Assembly: GCF_001854125.1 (NCBI RefSeq)
Contig: NZ_CP017715.1
Coordinates: 1,302,001-1,366,000, forward strand
Direction: 5' to 3'
DNA length: 64,000 nucleotides
From: Marinobacter salinus
Lineage (GTDB): Bacteria; Pseudomonadota; Gammaproteobacteria; Pseudomonadales; Oleiphilaceae
Made by a program: the position numbers and the translations under genes. The notes under the pieces were generated by a model. The model saw only the letters and a program-made list of their open reading frames with translations. It had not been told where the DNA came from and made no database searches. Of the stretch, positions 16,224-25,020 are shown piece after piece. Numbering within the stretch: the first letter of the stretch is position 1; each line of letters opens with the position of its first letter.

Positions 16224-17896
16224 TGATTACCATGCGTTCCCTTATCCGGAGCCTGGTCTATGCAGCACGCGATCCTGGTGCCGTTTGGTGAAAAGTTACT
16301 GATATTCAGAGCTCCACCAATCAGACTGCAGCGATACTCCATGATCCGGAGGCCCTGTCCTGAGAGATAAGGCCGCTTGCTCACCGGCAGGCCAAGGCCA
16401 TCGTCAATGATCTGGAGTTCGATGGAGTCTTCTTTGCCGGAAAGACGCACCACGATCTGTTTGGCCTGGGAGTGCTTTCTGGCGTTGTGAACGGCCTCTT
16501 GCGCAATCCTCAGCAACTGTATCTCGGTTTCATGGGGCAAGTTGCCAATCTGCTCAGAATGGGAGTGGTGGAAACTGCATTTGATACCCTCATTTTCCGG
16601 AAAGTTTCTTACCAGTGCTTCGAGGGCATCCACCAACCCACCATCAGAGACTTCCATTGGGCCCAAGTCAAAAATAATACCCCTGAGATCCGCAACACAC
16701 TGCTGAAGTTTCTCACTAAAACCCATGAATTTCGAAGATGCAGCCTCGTCGGTTTGCGCCAGATCTTCTGCGATCACCCGGGTATCGAGAGACATTGCTG
16801 CCAGTTCCTGTCCGAGGCTATCATGCAGTTCACGGCTGATTCGGCTGCGCTCATCCTCAGCAACCTGCATGACTTCCCACTCAAGACGTCTTTTTTCACG
16901 CAGGTCTTGGAAAATAATCATGAAATGTTCTTCTTCATCAACACGGGCCAGCGCCGTCTCAACGGGAATCTGCTCGCCACTCTTGTCTTTGCATCGCAAT
17001 TCCCTGCGCACTTTCGGTGCCTGGCCAATTAGCTCCCGGGCACAATCGGCCAAAGCACGCCTGAAGACTAATGCCCCGGTGTCAGTCAGCAGTTTCATGA
17101 GGCTGGCACCCAGGAGTTCATCCTCGGCGTAGCCGAACACCCGTAATGTGGCACGGTTGATGGACTGGATCAGATATTCGCCGTCAATGGTTATGATCGG
17201 ATCGGCGGCCGCATTAAGAACCGCCAGGGTCTCCTGTCGGCTGGTCAGATACTGTTGTGCCCGCGCCTCGACGCGCTCCTCAAGTTCCCGATTCAGGCTT
17301 GTCAGCTCCGTTTCCAGCCTCTTCTGATCCGATATATCCGTAAGGGACGCGAACCAACTGAGCTCACCTGGATTCAACTGGCGATCAAGCTCACTGTCGA
17401 GCAGAACAGTCTTGGATTGGTTGCCTTTCGTTTTCAGTATTAGTGATGTTGACTGGGTTCTTGAATCATTAATGAGCGAGTAATGGTGTAGATGAAGATC
17501 GTCCTGGGAGTCCGGTGCCACAAAATCATGTAGCCGGCGCCCGATAATCTGTTGCGCTGGCACCTCGAATAATTTTGAAGCGGCCCGGTTGCAGTTCAGA
17601 ATATTGCCTTTCGTCGAAAGCGTCAGAAATGCCACAGGGGCCCGTTCATAGAGCACAGCATAGCGGTCGTAGGCCACTCGGAGGTCGCCTTGAATTTTAC
17701 GCAATTCTTCGTTCTGAATCTCGAGCTCGAGTTTATGTATGCTGAGCTCTTCGACGAGACCGTTCAGGTCCTCTTCCTCGTTTACCCCCCGCTGCTCCCT
17801 AAGCCTCTTCTCAGCGATCAACCGGAGGTCATTATTAACCGATTTACCGCTCTCTGGCTGATGGCCATTGTCATGTCCACTTCCTGAATGTTTCAT
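16220..17896 (-). CDS. PAS-domain sensor histidine kinase (NarX/HisKA_3 type)
   Basis: A roughly 558-residue soluble kinase with no membrane helix. An N-terminal coiled coil (about 35-75, EELSIHKLELEIQNEELRK) is followed by a PAS domain (about 75-185), a second coiled coil, a second PAS domain (about 210-335) and a HisKA_3 phosphoacceptor region with ERSRISRELHDSLGQELAAM. The HATPase domain has EAVHNARKHSQAK and DDGLGL. The ATG at 17896 is preferred. A GTG at 17911 is also in frame. It is transcribed just after the CheB-CheR-PAS gene and is 4-bp coupled to its NarL-type partner. The signal is likely cytoplasmic, possibly redox or a small ligand bound by PAS. Confidence 0.88.
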   Translation of the reverse strand: MKHSGSGHDNGHQPESGKSVNNDLRLIAEKRLREQRGVNEEEDLNGLVEELSIHKLELEIQNEELRKIQGDLRVAYDRYAVLYERAPVAFLTLSTKGNILNCNRAASKLFEVPAQQIIGRRLHDFVAPDSQDDLHLHHYSLINDSRTQSTSLILKTKGNQSKTVLLDSELDRQLNPGELSWFASLTDISDQKRLETELTSLNRELEERVEARAQQYLTSRQETLAVLNAAADPIITIDGEYLIQSINRATLRVFGYAEDELLGASLMKLLTDTGALVFRRALADCARELIGQAPKVRRELRCKDKSGEQIPVETALARVDEEEHFMIIFQDLREKRRLEWEVMQVAEDERSRISRELHDSLGQELAAMSLDTRVIAEDLAQTDEAASSKFMGFSEKLQQCVADLRGIIFDLGPMEVSDGGLVDALEALVRNFPENEGIKCSFHHSHSEQIGNLPHETEIQLLRIAQEAVHNARKHSQAKQIVVRLSGKEDSIELQIIDDGLGLPVSKRPYLSGQGLRIMEYRCSLIGGALNISNFSPNGTRIACCIDQAPDKGTHGNQ

Positions 17897-17933
17897 CTCA
17901 CACCTACCCACACGAGCTGCGGTTCATTAATGC

Positions 17934-20549
17934 TCATTCTGACCGCTGGATACCCTTGACCTCGTTAATGTCGACAAAGGTACAGATCAGGCCATCAATG
18001 ACGTTTTCACGGGTTCGGTACGGCCGCAATTTCATTAAATACCAATGCCCGTCTTGGGTTTTCACTTCTTTTTCAATAGCTTTCAGTGTCGCCAGCACAG
18101 ACTGGGCATCTCCTATCAGGTCTTCATCTGCAAGGTAGACTGCCAGTTCGCTGATGGGGCGCCCCTCATCCGATTCCCGAACTGCAATAACGTCCTTTGC
18201 CTTATCCGTAAACCGCTTGAGCCTGAGCTCGTTATCCAGGTACAGAATCGCCATAGCCGTGCTATTCAGCAAATTGGCCATGTCGTCATTAGCTTCTGAC
18301 AGATTGTTCACTTTCTCAACCAACTCTGTATTGATTGAGCTCAACTCTTCATACAGCGAATGAGTCTCTTCTTTGGCGGTTTCGAGTTCCTCATTACTGC
18401 TCTGAAGCTCTTCGTTGGTGGACTGCAACTCTTCATTTGCAGACCTGAGCTCTTCATTCTGCGTTTCGACCTCCTGCAACAGTGCCTGATAAGCGGCTCG
18501 TGACTGTTCCAGATCTCGCTCCAGCTCAAACACATGGGAGACTTGTGGAGACTCGTTCCCATTCGATTGAGTCTCTTTCGGGCCAGTCGCGCTGACGGTC
18601 TGTAGCTCGGAATCACGAAAAATGATCAGGAACAGCCCCCTCATTGATTCAGGAGCTTGCAGTTTCTCGACGCCGACGAGCACTTCCCGGTCGTCAGAAG
18701 GTTCGACTTTTAAAGTCTTCTCAACCCGCTTGCCTTTGGAGGAGCCTGCCAGTCGCATTAAAACGGGCAGCTCCTGTGTAAGGCTGCCACGTCCCATTTC
18801 AAAAATGTTATAGTGGGGTCTGCCTTCTTGAGGCTCCAGGAAGCTCCCCGCTTTACCATGCAGGTAGAAAATATCCCCTCGCTCGCTGGCCAAAATAGCC
18901 CCGGGTGCAAACTTCCTGGCCAGCAACTTCAGCACACTTTGCGTCAGGTCACTGTCATCGGTTGGACTGGGCTGCATCCGGGCCTGGCTGAAGCGCGGAA
19001 ATAAACCTCTTCGTCCCATAGAGTTAAAGTGTTTCATTGAATCTCGTTCTAGCAGAATATCTGGATTGCGTTTGAAGACCCTCCACGTGCCATTAACCGT
19101 CTCGAAAGCCTCGGACGCTTCGCCTACTGACTCTGATGGCCCCAGCACCAGCGTACCGTTTTCCCGAAGCGCCATGTGGAACATGGACAGTAGGTCGGCC
19201 TGCATATCCGGCTTCAGGTAGATCAGCAGATTCCGGCACGAGATAAGGTCGATTTGGGTAAAAGGAGGGTCCTTGATCAGATTGTGTGGAGCAAAAACAA
19301 TCTGCTCTCGGATCGACTTGCAGATAGTGTAATGATCATCCGAATACGAGAAGTATCTGTTTAACAAACTCTCTGGTACTTCATTGATAATCCCGGCCGG
19401 GTACCGCCCTCGTCTGGCAATCGCAATGGCATCCGCGTCGAGGTCTGAGGCAAAAATCTGAATTTTTTTGGATTCGCCACTCTCTCGAAGAATCTCATTC
19501 AGGAGGATGGCGATTGAATAAGCCTCATCTCCCGTGGCGCAGGCTGGTACCCATATGCGTAAGCCATCTGAGTAATCTGGTTGGCGTAGCAATTTGGGGA
19601 AAAGGGTCTTCCGGAGGTAATCCCACAACTCCGGATCCCGGAAAAACCGGGTCACCCGGATCAGCATGTCACGAAAGAGAAAAGTAACCTCCTCCTCATC
19701 GTGAGTGAGGTATTCGACATAATCAGATGTTTTCTGAAAGTTATGCAAAGCCATTCGCTTGGCAACTCTCCGCCGCATGGTATTAGGCTTGTAACAGGAA
19801 AAATCGTTGCCTGTGCGAGCCAGTAACAAACTACAGATCCGTCGCAGCTCCCCGGCTGATGCCAGCGCCTCTTCGCGCTGAACCTGAACTGACTCCTGAT
19901 TTTGGTGCAGGTACCCCTGTATCTGGGCGCCCATGTCTCCCGGTAGCAATACGGAGTCCACCAATCCTGTCGCTATCGCATTCTCAGGCATGCTTGTGAA
20001 TTCAGCCGAATCCGGCTTCTGCACAATAATCATGCCTTCGTTGGCTTTTATGGCCTTCAGTCCGAGAGCTCCGTCACTGCCGGATCCGGACAGGACCACT
20101 GCAATTGCCCGGCTCTTGACCTCGTCGGCAAGCCGCTGGAAGGTAAAATCGATGGGGTGGTAAACCTTCATTGAAGGCACACCTTGCCTGCTGTCAGGCA
20201 GCGTCTGCTTAAGGGCTTCACTCGCGGTCAGGAGCTTGAAGATTCCACCTTTAACCTCGGTAAACCATTCTCCAGAAGGGTTGGTATAGATACAGTCTGG
20301 CTCAACCTTCATCCCATCTGTTATTTCCAGTGCTCGCTTTCCGGAGGACCGGGCCAGCAATTCCGGCAACATACTTTGGTGATCCGTTTTATGATGGGTA
20401 ATGACCAGATAAGCACAACCAATAGGGTCCGGCGCACCTTTGAAAAAAGCATTCAATGCCTCCAGTCCACCGGCCGAGGCGCCCAGAATGACGATCGGGA
20501 GGCTTTCGTTGCATTCCTTGAGTTCGGTGCCCGAGGCTGACTCATTCAT
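17934..20549 (-). CDS. CheB-CheR-PAS fusion signalling protein
   Basis: An 871-residue multidomain protein. The N-terminus (about 12-200) is a CheB-type methylesterase domain with GASAGGLEAL (Ser), ITHHKTDH (His) and GSGSDGALGLKAI (Asp), lacking the usual receiver domain. It is followed by a CheR methyltransferase (about 215-480, TRFFRDPELWDYL and the SAM-binding VPACATGDEAYS). A long coiled coil of repeated EELQSTNEEL-type heptads (about 655-735) and a PAS domain (about 745-865) complete it. Such fusions often regulate neighbouring kinases rather than flagellar chemoreceptors. Here the kinase/NarL pair lies immediately downstream, which supports that. No other chemotaxis gene is present. Confidence 0.9.
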   Translation of the reverse strand: MNESASGTELKECNESLPIVILGASAGGLEALNAFFKGAPDPIGCAYLVITHHKTDHQSMLPELLARSSGKRALEITDGMKVEPDCIYTNPSGEWFTEVKGGIFKLLTASEALKQTLPDSRQGVPSMKVYHPIDFTFQRLADEVKSRAIAVVLSGSGSDGALGLKAIKANEGMIIVQKPDSAEFTSMPENAIATGLVDSVLLPGDMGAQIQGYLHQNQESVQVQREEALASAGELRRICSLLLARTGNDFSCYKPNTMRRRVAKRMALHNFQKTSDYVEYLTHDEEEVTFLFRDMLIRVTRFFRDPELWDYLRKTLFPKLLRQPDYSDGLRIWVPACATGDEAYSIAILLNEILRESGESKKIQIFASDLDADAIAIARRGRYPAGIINEVPESLLNRYFSYSDDHYTICKSIREQIVFAPHNLIKDPPFTQIDLISCRNLLIYLKPDMQADLLSMFHMALRENGTLVLGPSESVGEASEAFETVNGTWRVFKRNPDILLERDSMKHFNSMGRRGLFPRFSQARMQPSPTDDSDLTQSVLKLLARKFAPGAILASERGDIFYLHGKAGSFLEPQEGRPHYNIFEMGRGSLTQELPVLMRLAGSSKGKRVEKTLKVEPSDDREVLVGVEKLQAPESMRGLFLIIFRDSELQTVSATGPKETQSNGNESPQVSHVFELERDLEQSRAAYQALLQEVETQNEELRSANEELQSTNEELQSSNEELETAKEETHSLYEELSSINTELVEKVNNLSEANDDMANLLNSTAMAILYLDNELRLKRFTDKAKDVIAVRESDEGRPISELAVYLADEDLIGDAQSVLATLKAIEKEVKTQDGHWYLMKLRPYRTRENVIDGLICTFVDINEVKGIQRSE

Positions 20550-20651
20550 AAGTATTAATTTTCCCTATCTGACAGACTTCCAGAAGTAACAGCATTGCAT
20601 CCTACACAGACAATCCTTAGGAGTTTTTCTCATACATTATTCAAGCTATGC

Positions 20652-20664
20652 CCCATATTATGGG
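20652..20664. promoter_or_regulatory. Short palindrome in the divergent CheB-CheR / PAS promoter region
   Basis: CCCATATTATGGG is a perfect 6+1+6 inverted repeat in the 239-bp gap between two divergent signalling genes. It could be an operator acting on both. The arms are too short to name a regulator. Confidence 0.3.
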
Positions 20665-20788
20665 TCATCTTACCAGCCTATAGTCTGAATCCCGGAGATC
20701 AAAAATGACAGGTTTCCAAGGTTCGTTTGCAGCAGAGTAAGAAAGTTGCCGCAGATCGACTTGAGTAAAGCAGACACGGAGTCAGGCT

Positions 20789-21742
20789 ATGAACCATTCC
20801 CAACAATTCAGGCAGGATCAATCTTCTCAGGCGAATCATATTGCGTGGAATGTACTTGAGGCCACAGAGGACGGTATTGCGGTTACCAATGAGCTTGGCA
20901 TTGTCTCCTACCTCAATGAGGCGGCAGAGGAAATCCTGGATATAAGCTTCGGAGAGGCTCTTGGCGAGCAGATCAACCAGATCCTTGCGCTCAGCCCCCT
21001 TGGACCTGAACGTTCGACTGGCAAGGTGGCCCCGGACGGTGAATTCGATGCGCAAGTGCTTAAAGGGCTGTTCACGTTACGGCGCCGAACCACCGCAACG
21101 ATCATCAGCATCCAGGTCTCCGAGATAGGCAGCAGTGACACATTCGGCAAAGAGTATGTCTTTATTATTAGACAGCTACACGATCATTCCGGCTTGACCA
21201 ACTCTCTGCGAGCATCTTCACGACCTATCAACATTTCTACCGGGCACCCTCGCACAGTCGATCACACGTTGCCGCCCAGAGAGCGTGCATCCGCGCGATT
21301 CAGCCTCACCTATCTGTGTCTTGACAAACTTCCGTCTGCCCCTTCGGCCGGAGAGCAGACACATTCAATACAAGATAGTTTTAAAGAAGCCTCAAAGCTC
21401 ATCGAGAAACTGATGCCGGCCCAGGCGGCTCTATATCAAATAGGCAAAGGCGAATCTGTGCTTTTCATGGAAGAAAGCAGCCAGGTCTCGACAATTGAGA
21501 TGGCCTTGAGATTGATTGATGTGATCCGTGCGAAGTTTCAGCTTTCTGCCAACCACAGTACGCGCATCGGACTCTCAGCGGGCGTGCTGATCATGCCTTC
21601 AAATACATCGAAGGGTAAGACCTCTCTGATGGTCGAGACCGCCCGCCAGTTATGTACCGAAGCCCGGCAACTCGGAAATAATGCAATTCAGGTTTGTGAC
21701 CTTAACGCTCACGAGGCATCCGGCCATCGGGGCACCCATTGA
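20789..21742 (+). CDS. PAS protein with degenerate GGDEF-like C-terminus
   Basis: A 317-residue cytoplasmic protein. Residues about 18-135 form a PAS domain (NVLEATEDGIAVTNELGIVSYLNEAAEEIL). The C-terminal part (about 170-305) ends in a pattern like the last third of a GGDEF domain (RIGLSAGVLIMP, then ARQLCTEARQLGNNAIQV, resembling SIGVA and the ADxALYxAK..GRN motifs). No GGDEF catalytic signature is present, so it cannot make cyclic-di-GMP. It may bind a nucleotide or act as a scaffold. It diverges from the CheB-CheR fusion and probably belongs to the same signalling set. Confidence 0.7.
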   Translation: MNHSQQFRQDQSSQANHIAWNVLEATEDGIAVTNELGIVSYLNEAAEEILDISFGEALGEQINQILALSPLGPERSTGKVAPDGEFDAQVLKGLFTLRRRTTATIISIQVSEIGSSDTFGKEYVFIIRQLHDHSGLTNSLRASSRPINISTGHPRTVDHTLPPRERASARFSLTYLCLDKLPSAPSAGEQTHSIQDSFKEASKLIEKLMPAQAALYQIGKGESVLFMEESSQVSTIEMALRLIDVIRAKFQLSANHSTRIGLSAGVLIMPSNTSKGKTSLMVETARQLCTEARQLGNNAIQVCDLNAHEASGHRGTH

Positions 21743-21783
21743 TGCCTGACCTCTAAAAGCAACCCTTTTACACAAAAGACCTA

Positions 21784-21809
21784 CAGCCGGGACGGAACTA
21801 ACCCGGCTG
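21784..21809. terminator. Hairpin between convergent genes
   Basis: CAGCCGGG and CCCGGCTG pair around a ten-base loop in the 89-bp gap between the convergent PAS gene and the 86-residue gene. No long T tract follows on either strand, so termination would be weak. Confidence 0.4.
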
Positions 21810-21831
21810 ATTACTTCAACCAGCAGCTGAA

Positions 21832-22092
21832 TCAGGAGTGGCGGTTTACCTCGCTGGCTGACGTGAACACTTTCCAGTCCACGACATTTCCGTCGGAATC
21901 GAAATGAACGTAGCCGCGGAAACTGGAGTCATCTTCCCATGCTTTGACGAATCCAACGGTTTCGCCAGCGTTTGAGACAAGCTCGAACCCTTCGCTGTGG
22001 TGATGTCCGGCACTGTCAGGGTTTACGTCAGATCGTTTTAGGGTAAGGGAGGAATCGAGTGGCAAGGTGCTTTGAAGGAATTCCTGGATCAT
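21832..22092 (-). CDS. Small hypothetical protein
   Basis: An 86-residue soluble protein of unknown function. From the chosen ATG (22092), preceded by AAAAGGAGAGCG, it begins MIQEFLQSTLPLD and ends with a compact, probably beta-rich region (VGFVKAWEDDSSFRGYVHFDSDGNVVDWKVF). The longer in-frame reading to 22173 lacks a ribosome site and adds an unlikely Ser-rich leader. No signal peptide, membrane helix or known motif is seen. It is single and convergent with the PAS gene. Confidence 0.65.
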   Translation of the reverse strand: MIQEFLQSTLPLDSSLTLKRSDVNPDSAGHHHSEGFELVSNAGETVGFVKAWEDDSSFRGYVHFDSDGNVVDWKVFTSASEVNRHS

Positions 22093-22342
22093 CGTCACGC
22101 TCTCCTTTTCAGGTTGAACCGTTATGGTTCTGGAGGTAGCGACACTATAGGATGAAGCTCGCGCCGGGGACATAGGCGCAGATCAATTTTTTTATATCTT
22201 TTTGGGATAAAAAGCCTTTCATAACAACCGTGTATTACACTTACGTGACAGCCGCCGGAAGCCAGGTCAGGGGCTGAGGGAGACGTCATCAGGCCGGAGC
22301 AGCCTTGATAGAGCTACTCCACCCTGATGGCCAAGGGCCGGC

Positions 22343-22495
22343 TCAAAACTCCCAAAACGGAGTTTTCAGCCTTTTTGCAACAACTTCAGGTGACAATCCA
22401 ACGTCGTTCAGCAAACGGCTGTCTCTAGTGGTCACGAGGTGAATAAAATCGCGTTTCATCCGCCATCCCTTATAAATCGATGCTGCTCTTTTCAT
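22343..22495 (-). CDS. DUF1127-family small protein
   Basis: A 50-residue protein. It starts at the ATG at 22495 with GGAG 9 bases upstream and ends at a TGA at 22345-22343. The N-terminus is basic (MKRAASIYKGWRMKRD) and is followed by the DUF1127 signature: a Arg-rich helix, DSRLLNDVGLSPEVV (compare D..LLxDIGLsrxdI) and a terminal PFWEF. Short DUF1127 proteins are small basic proteins. Some act in RNA metabolism or phosphate and stress adaptation. An inverted repeat (22345-22366) lies within its last codons and may help terminate transcription. Its size makes it easy to miss. Confidence 0.72.
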   Translation of the reverse strand: MKRAASIYKGWRMKRDFIHLVTTRDSRLLNDVGLSPEVVAKRLKTPFWEF

Positions 22496-22659
22496 TTTCC
22501 GTCTCCAGAATAAGGGTCCAATGGTTCCGGTTAGAATTAACCGGGATCAAGTTTTATTAGCCACCTATTCTAATGACAGGGCAGCCTTACCTGAATACTT
22601 GGAAACCCCTATCTGGCGGGCATTTCAGCGATTTACAGTAACTTTATGTTGCTTCAGTT

Positions 22660-22911
22660 TCAGGAAGCCTGACTGTTTTTCGTCAGGGTTTGGTAAAGAT
22701 CATCTTTCAGTTGTGCACGCTGCTGTTTCATCCGATGGAGTTTGTCATCTCCGACCGGGGCCCCCCTTCTCTCCAGCCCCTCTATTTCCTGATCCAACTC
22801 TGCGTACTTTTTAAACTTCTCACTGAATTTCAGGTCGTTGGCTCTCAATTCATCAATCAGATCTTTGTACTGCGGAAATTCGCTGTGAAGTTCATGGTTG
22901 GAAATTCCCAT
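22660..22911 (-). CDS. DUF465 (YdcH-like) small protein
   Basis: An 83-residue protein of the DUF465/YdcH family: small coiled-coil proteins of unknown function. It shows the family pattern HELHSEFPQYKDLIDELRANDLKFSEKFKKY..LDQEIEGLE...DDKLHRMKQQRAQLKDDLYQTL. The start at 22911 is chosen because GAGGAGAG precedes that ATG and the family begins there. Upstream codons to 23088 are hydrophobic and unrelated. A TATAAT box lies about 46 bp upstream. It is monocistronic and divergent from fabH. Confidence 0.85.
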   Translation of the reverse strand: MGISNHELHSEFPQYKDLIDELRANDLKFSEKFKKYAELDQEIEGLERRGAPVGDDKLHRMKQQRAQLKDDLYQTLTKNSQAS

Positions 22912-22956
22912 CGCGGTTCTCTCCTCTTCGTTACAGAGTGGTGGATCACTTTCTAC

Positions 22957-22962
22957 ATTATA
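22957..22962 (-). promoter_or_regulatory. Candidate -10 box for the DUF465 gene
   Basis: A perfect TATAAT on the minus strand sits about 46 bp before the DUF465 start. The hexamer 17 bp further upstream is a poor -35. The element is plausible but rests on one hexamer. Confidence 0.35.
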
Positions 22963-23075
22963 GTAGTCGAGCCTGCCAGTTTCGGTGGGTCTTTGACAAA
23001 TCGCTAATAACGCCCAGAGGCTCATGGGTATAGCATGGAGTAACGATAAACAGTTACGCCTCGGGACTTTCACGA

Positions 23076-24044
23076 ATGACGTTTGCACGAATTACCGGTA
23101 CGGGCTCATACCTGCCAGAAAACATCGTTACCAACAAAGACCTTGAAAAGATGGTCGACACCACTGATCAGTGGATTCGTGAACGCACGGGTATCGAGCA
23201 GAGGCATATTGCCCTTGAGGGACAGACGACAGTCGATCTCGCGGAGCATGCCGCGCGTAACGCCATAGAGGCCGCCGGCATTGACGGTAAGGACATTGAC
23301 CTTATTGTTTTCGCCACTTCCACGCCAGACAAGATCTTCCCCAGTTGCGCCTGTATTCTCCAGGCTCGGCTGGGCATTCATGGCTGCCCGGCATTTGATA
23401 TTCAAGCGGTTTGCAGTGGATTTGTTTATGCCCTTGCCACTGCTGAAAAGTTCATCAAAACCGGTACCAGCAAGAAGGCGCTGGTAATCGGCGCAGAGGT
23501 ATTCTCCCGAATCATCAACTGGGAGGACCGCGGTACCTGTGTGCTCTTTGGCGACGGAGCTGGCGCCGTCATTCTGGAAGCCGATGAAGAAACAGGCATC
23601 CTTTCAACCCATATCCACGCAGACGGTCAGTACGAGGAACTTCTTCACGTGCCTTGTGGAATCGCCCACGGGTACGACCAGGTGAAAGCCGGAAAGGCCT
23701 TCGTGGAAATGAAAGGCAATGAAGTTTTTAAAGTGGCCGTCAATACGTTAGGGAAGATCGTCGATGAGACGCTCGCAGCCAACCAGATGCAAAAGTCCGA
23801 GATCGACTGGCTGGTACCCCACCAGGCCAACCTGCGGATCATTTCAGCGACCGCTAAGAAGCTGAACATGTCCATCGATCAGGTGGTGGTTACCGTTAAT
23901 GAACATGGCAACACCTCGGCGGCCTCCATTCCCCTGGCGCTGGACGTCGCTGTGCGCGATGGCCGCATCAAACGTAACGAGGTCATCCTGCTGGAAGCCT
24001 TTGGGGGTGGTTTTACCTGGGGATCCGCCCTACTCCGCTACTGA
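23076..24044 (+). CDS. fabH: 3-oxoacyl-ACP synthase III
   Basis: A 322-residue KAS III that condenses an acyl-CoA starter with malonyl-ACP to begin fatty-acid synthesis. The catalytic triad is clear: Cys in [13 protein letters not shown] (about residue 113), His in [11 protein letters not shown] (about 249) and Asn in [11 protein letters not shown] (about 279). The C-terminal [13 protein letters not shown] is typical. It is of full length and cytoplasmic. It stands alone, not in a fab cluster, and its end is 4 bp from the convergent MBL gene. It could be a second FabH with a different starter preference. The ribosome site is weak. Confidence 0.92.
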   Translation: MTFARITGTGSYLPENIVTNKDLEKMVDTTDQWIRERTGIEQRHIALEGQTTVDLAEHAARNAIEAAGIDGKDIDLIVFATSTPDKIFPSCACILQARLGIHGCPAFDIQAVCSGFVYALATAEKFIKTGTSKKALVIGAEVFSRIINWEDRGTCVLFGDGAGAVILEADEETGILSTHIHADGQYEELLHVPCGIAHGYDQVKAGKAFVEMKGNEVFKVAVNTLGKIVDETLAANQMQKSEIDWLVPHQANLRIISATAKKLNMSIDQVVVTVNEHGNTSAASIPLALDVAVRDGRIKRNEVILLEAFGGGFTWGSALLRY

Positions 24045-24048
24045 GCTT

Positions 24049-24990
24049 TCAGAAGTAATCGAACTCAAGGTGCTGGTAGACGCGTCCTGCGTTTTTACCA
24101 GCCAGTTCCTCGAACGTATCCAGGTACGCCCACTGGGACTGGTCGATATTATAGGCTTCGTCCAGGCCTCCCCCATTCTCAAGAATCTCGATAACCGCGC
24201 TTCTGAGAAACACCAGGTACCCACGGGTTTCGCGCGTAACGACGTCCAGCGTCGTTGGTTCGCCGTGCCCTGGTATGACGACCTCGGGGTCAAGTTCCTC
24301 ACTCATCTTATCAAACGACTCTATCCAGGCGCCGGTATCCGTATCGTCAAACACCGCTAACAAACGCTGGTGGAACCCCAAATCACCAGTGATCAGCAGT
24401 TTGTCCTGAGGTATCCAAAGGGCAATGTCACCCGGAGAGTGCCCGGGGCCAAAGTAACGCAGCTCGATTTTCACATCGCCCATATCCAGGTCGTATCGGT
24501 CCGAAAACCCGATATCCGGAACGGCTACGTAAGTGCCTTCGGCCTTCTCTTTATTCCGGTTTTCCATCGATGCCAGCTTGATATCACCGTGCTCCCGGAA
24601 CTCTTCTATCGCTGCCTCATGCGCAATGATCGGCACTCCCTGGTCCCGCCAGTAACTGTTTCCCAGCATGGCGTGACCCTGACCGTTTTCATTCACTACA
24701 TACTTGACCACTTTGTCGGTCACACTGTGGATTGAGTTATGGAGGGCTTTGGCAAGAAGGTAATTGTCTCCTCCATTCATCACGACCACGCCCTTTGCAG
24801 TAATGATGAAGCTCAGGTTATTGTTGTGGCCATTGTTTTCGTAGGTACCGGGCGCGGTCTCGCCAATCGCGGAATACACACGGTCTGTTACTTTCGTCAG
24901 CTCAAGCTGGTCCGGCACACCGGATTCTCCGGCACTTACCAAAACCGGAACGAAAAGCATCAATCCTGAAAAGAAATTGCGTAATGACAT
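24049..24990 (-). CDS. Exported MBL-fold protein with degenerate metal site, sox-linked
   Basis: A 313-residue periplasmic protein (signal peptide in residues 1-21, MSLRNFFSGLMLFVPVLVSA). The fold is metallo-beta-lactamase-like, with later motifs kept (FGPGHSPGD, LITGDL, IPGHGEP). However the usual HxHxDH is replaced by N-E-N-G-Q-G-H (residues 100-106), so the first metal site is probably lost or altered. The ATG at 24990 follows GGGGAGGT and is preferred over one at 25008. It is the last gene of the sox run. Relatives of this class occur in sox clusters (SoxH-like), where the role is unsettled. Confidence 0.82.
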   Translation of the reverse strand: MSLRNFFSGLMLFVPVLVSAGESGVPDQLELTKVTDRVYSAIGETAPGTYENNGHNNNLSFIITAKGVVVMNGGDNYLLAKALHNSIHSVTDKVVKYVVNENGQGHAMLGNSYWRDQGVPIIAHEAAIEEFREHGDIKLASMENRNKEKAEGTYVAVPDIGFSDRYDLDMGDVKIELRYFGPGHSPGDIALWIPQDKLLITGDLGFHQRLLAVFDDTDTGAWIESFDKMSEELDPEVVIPGHGEPTTLDVVTRETRGYLVFLRSAVIEILENGGGLDEAYNIDQSQWAYLDTFEELAGKNAGRVYQHLEFDYF

Positions 24991-25020
24991 TATTCGCACC
25001 TCCCCCATACAGTGCCCAAA

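Noticed and set aside
22345..22366. AAAACTCC / GGAGTTTT hairpin followed by CTTTTTG, first read as an insertion-sequence remnant or plus-strand terminator
   Set aside because: It falls in the last codons of the DUF1127 gene on the minus strand, and no plus-strand gene ends there.
22521..22814. A 97-residue plus-strand open frame
   Set aside because: It runs antisense into the DUF465 gene and has no motif or ribosome site. The real genes on the other strand explain the region.
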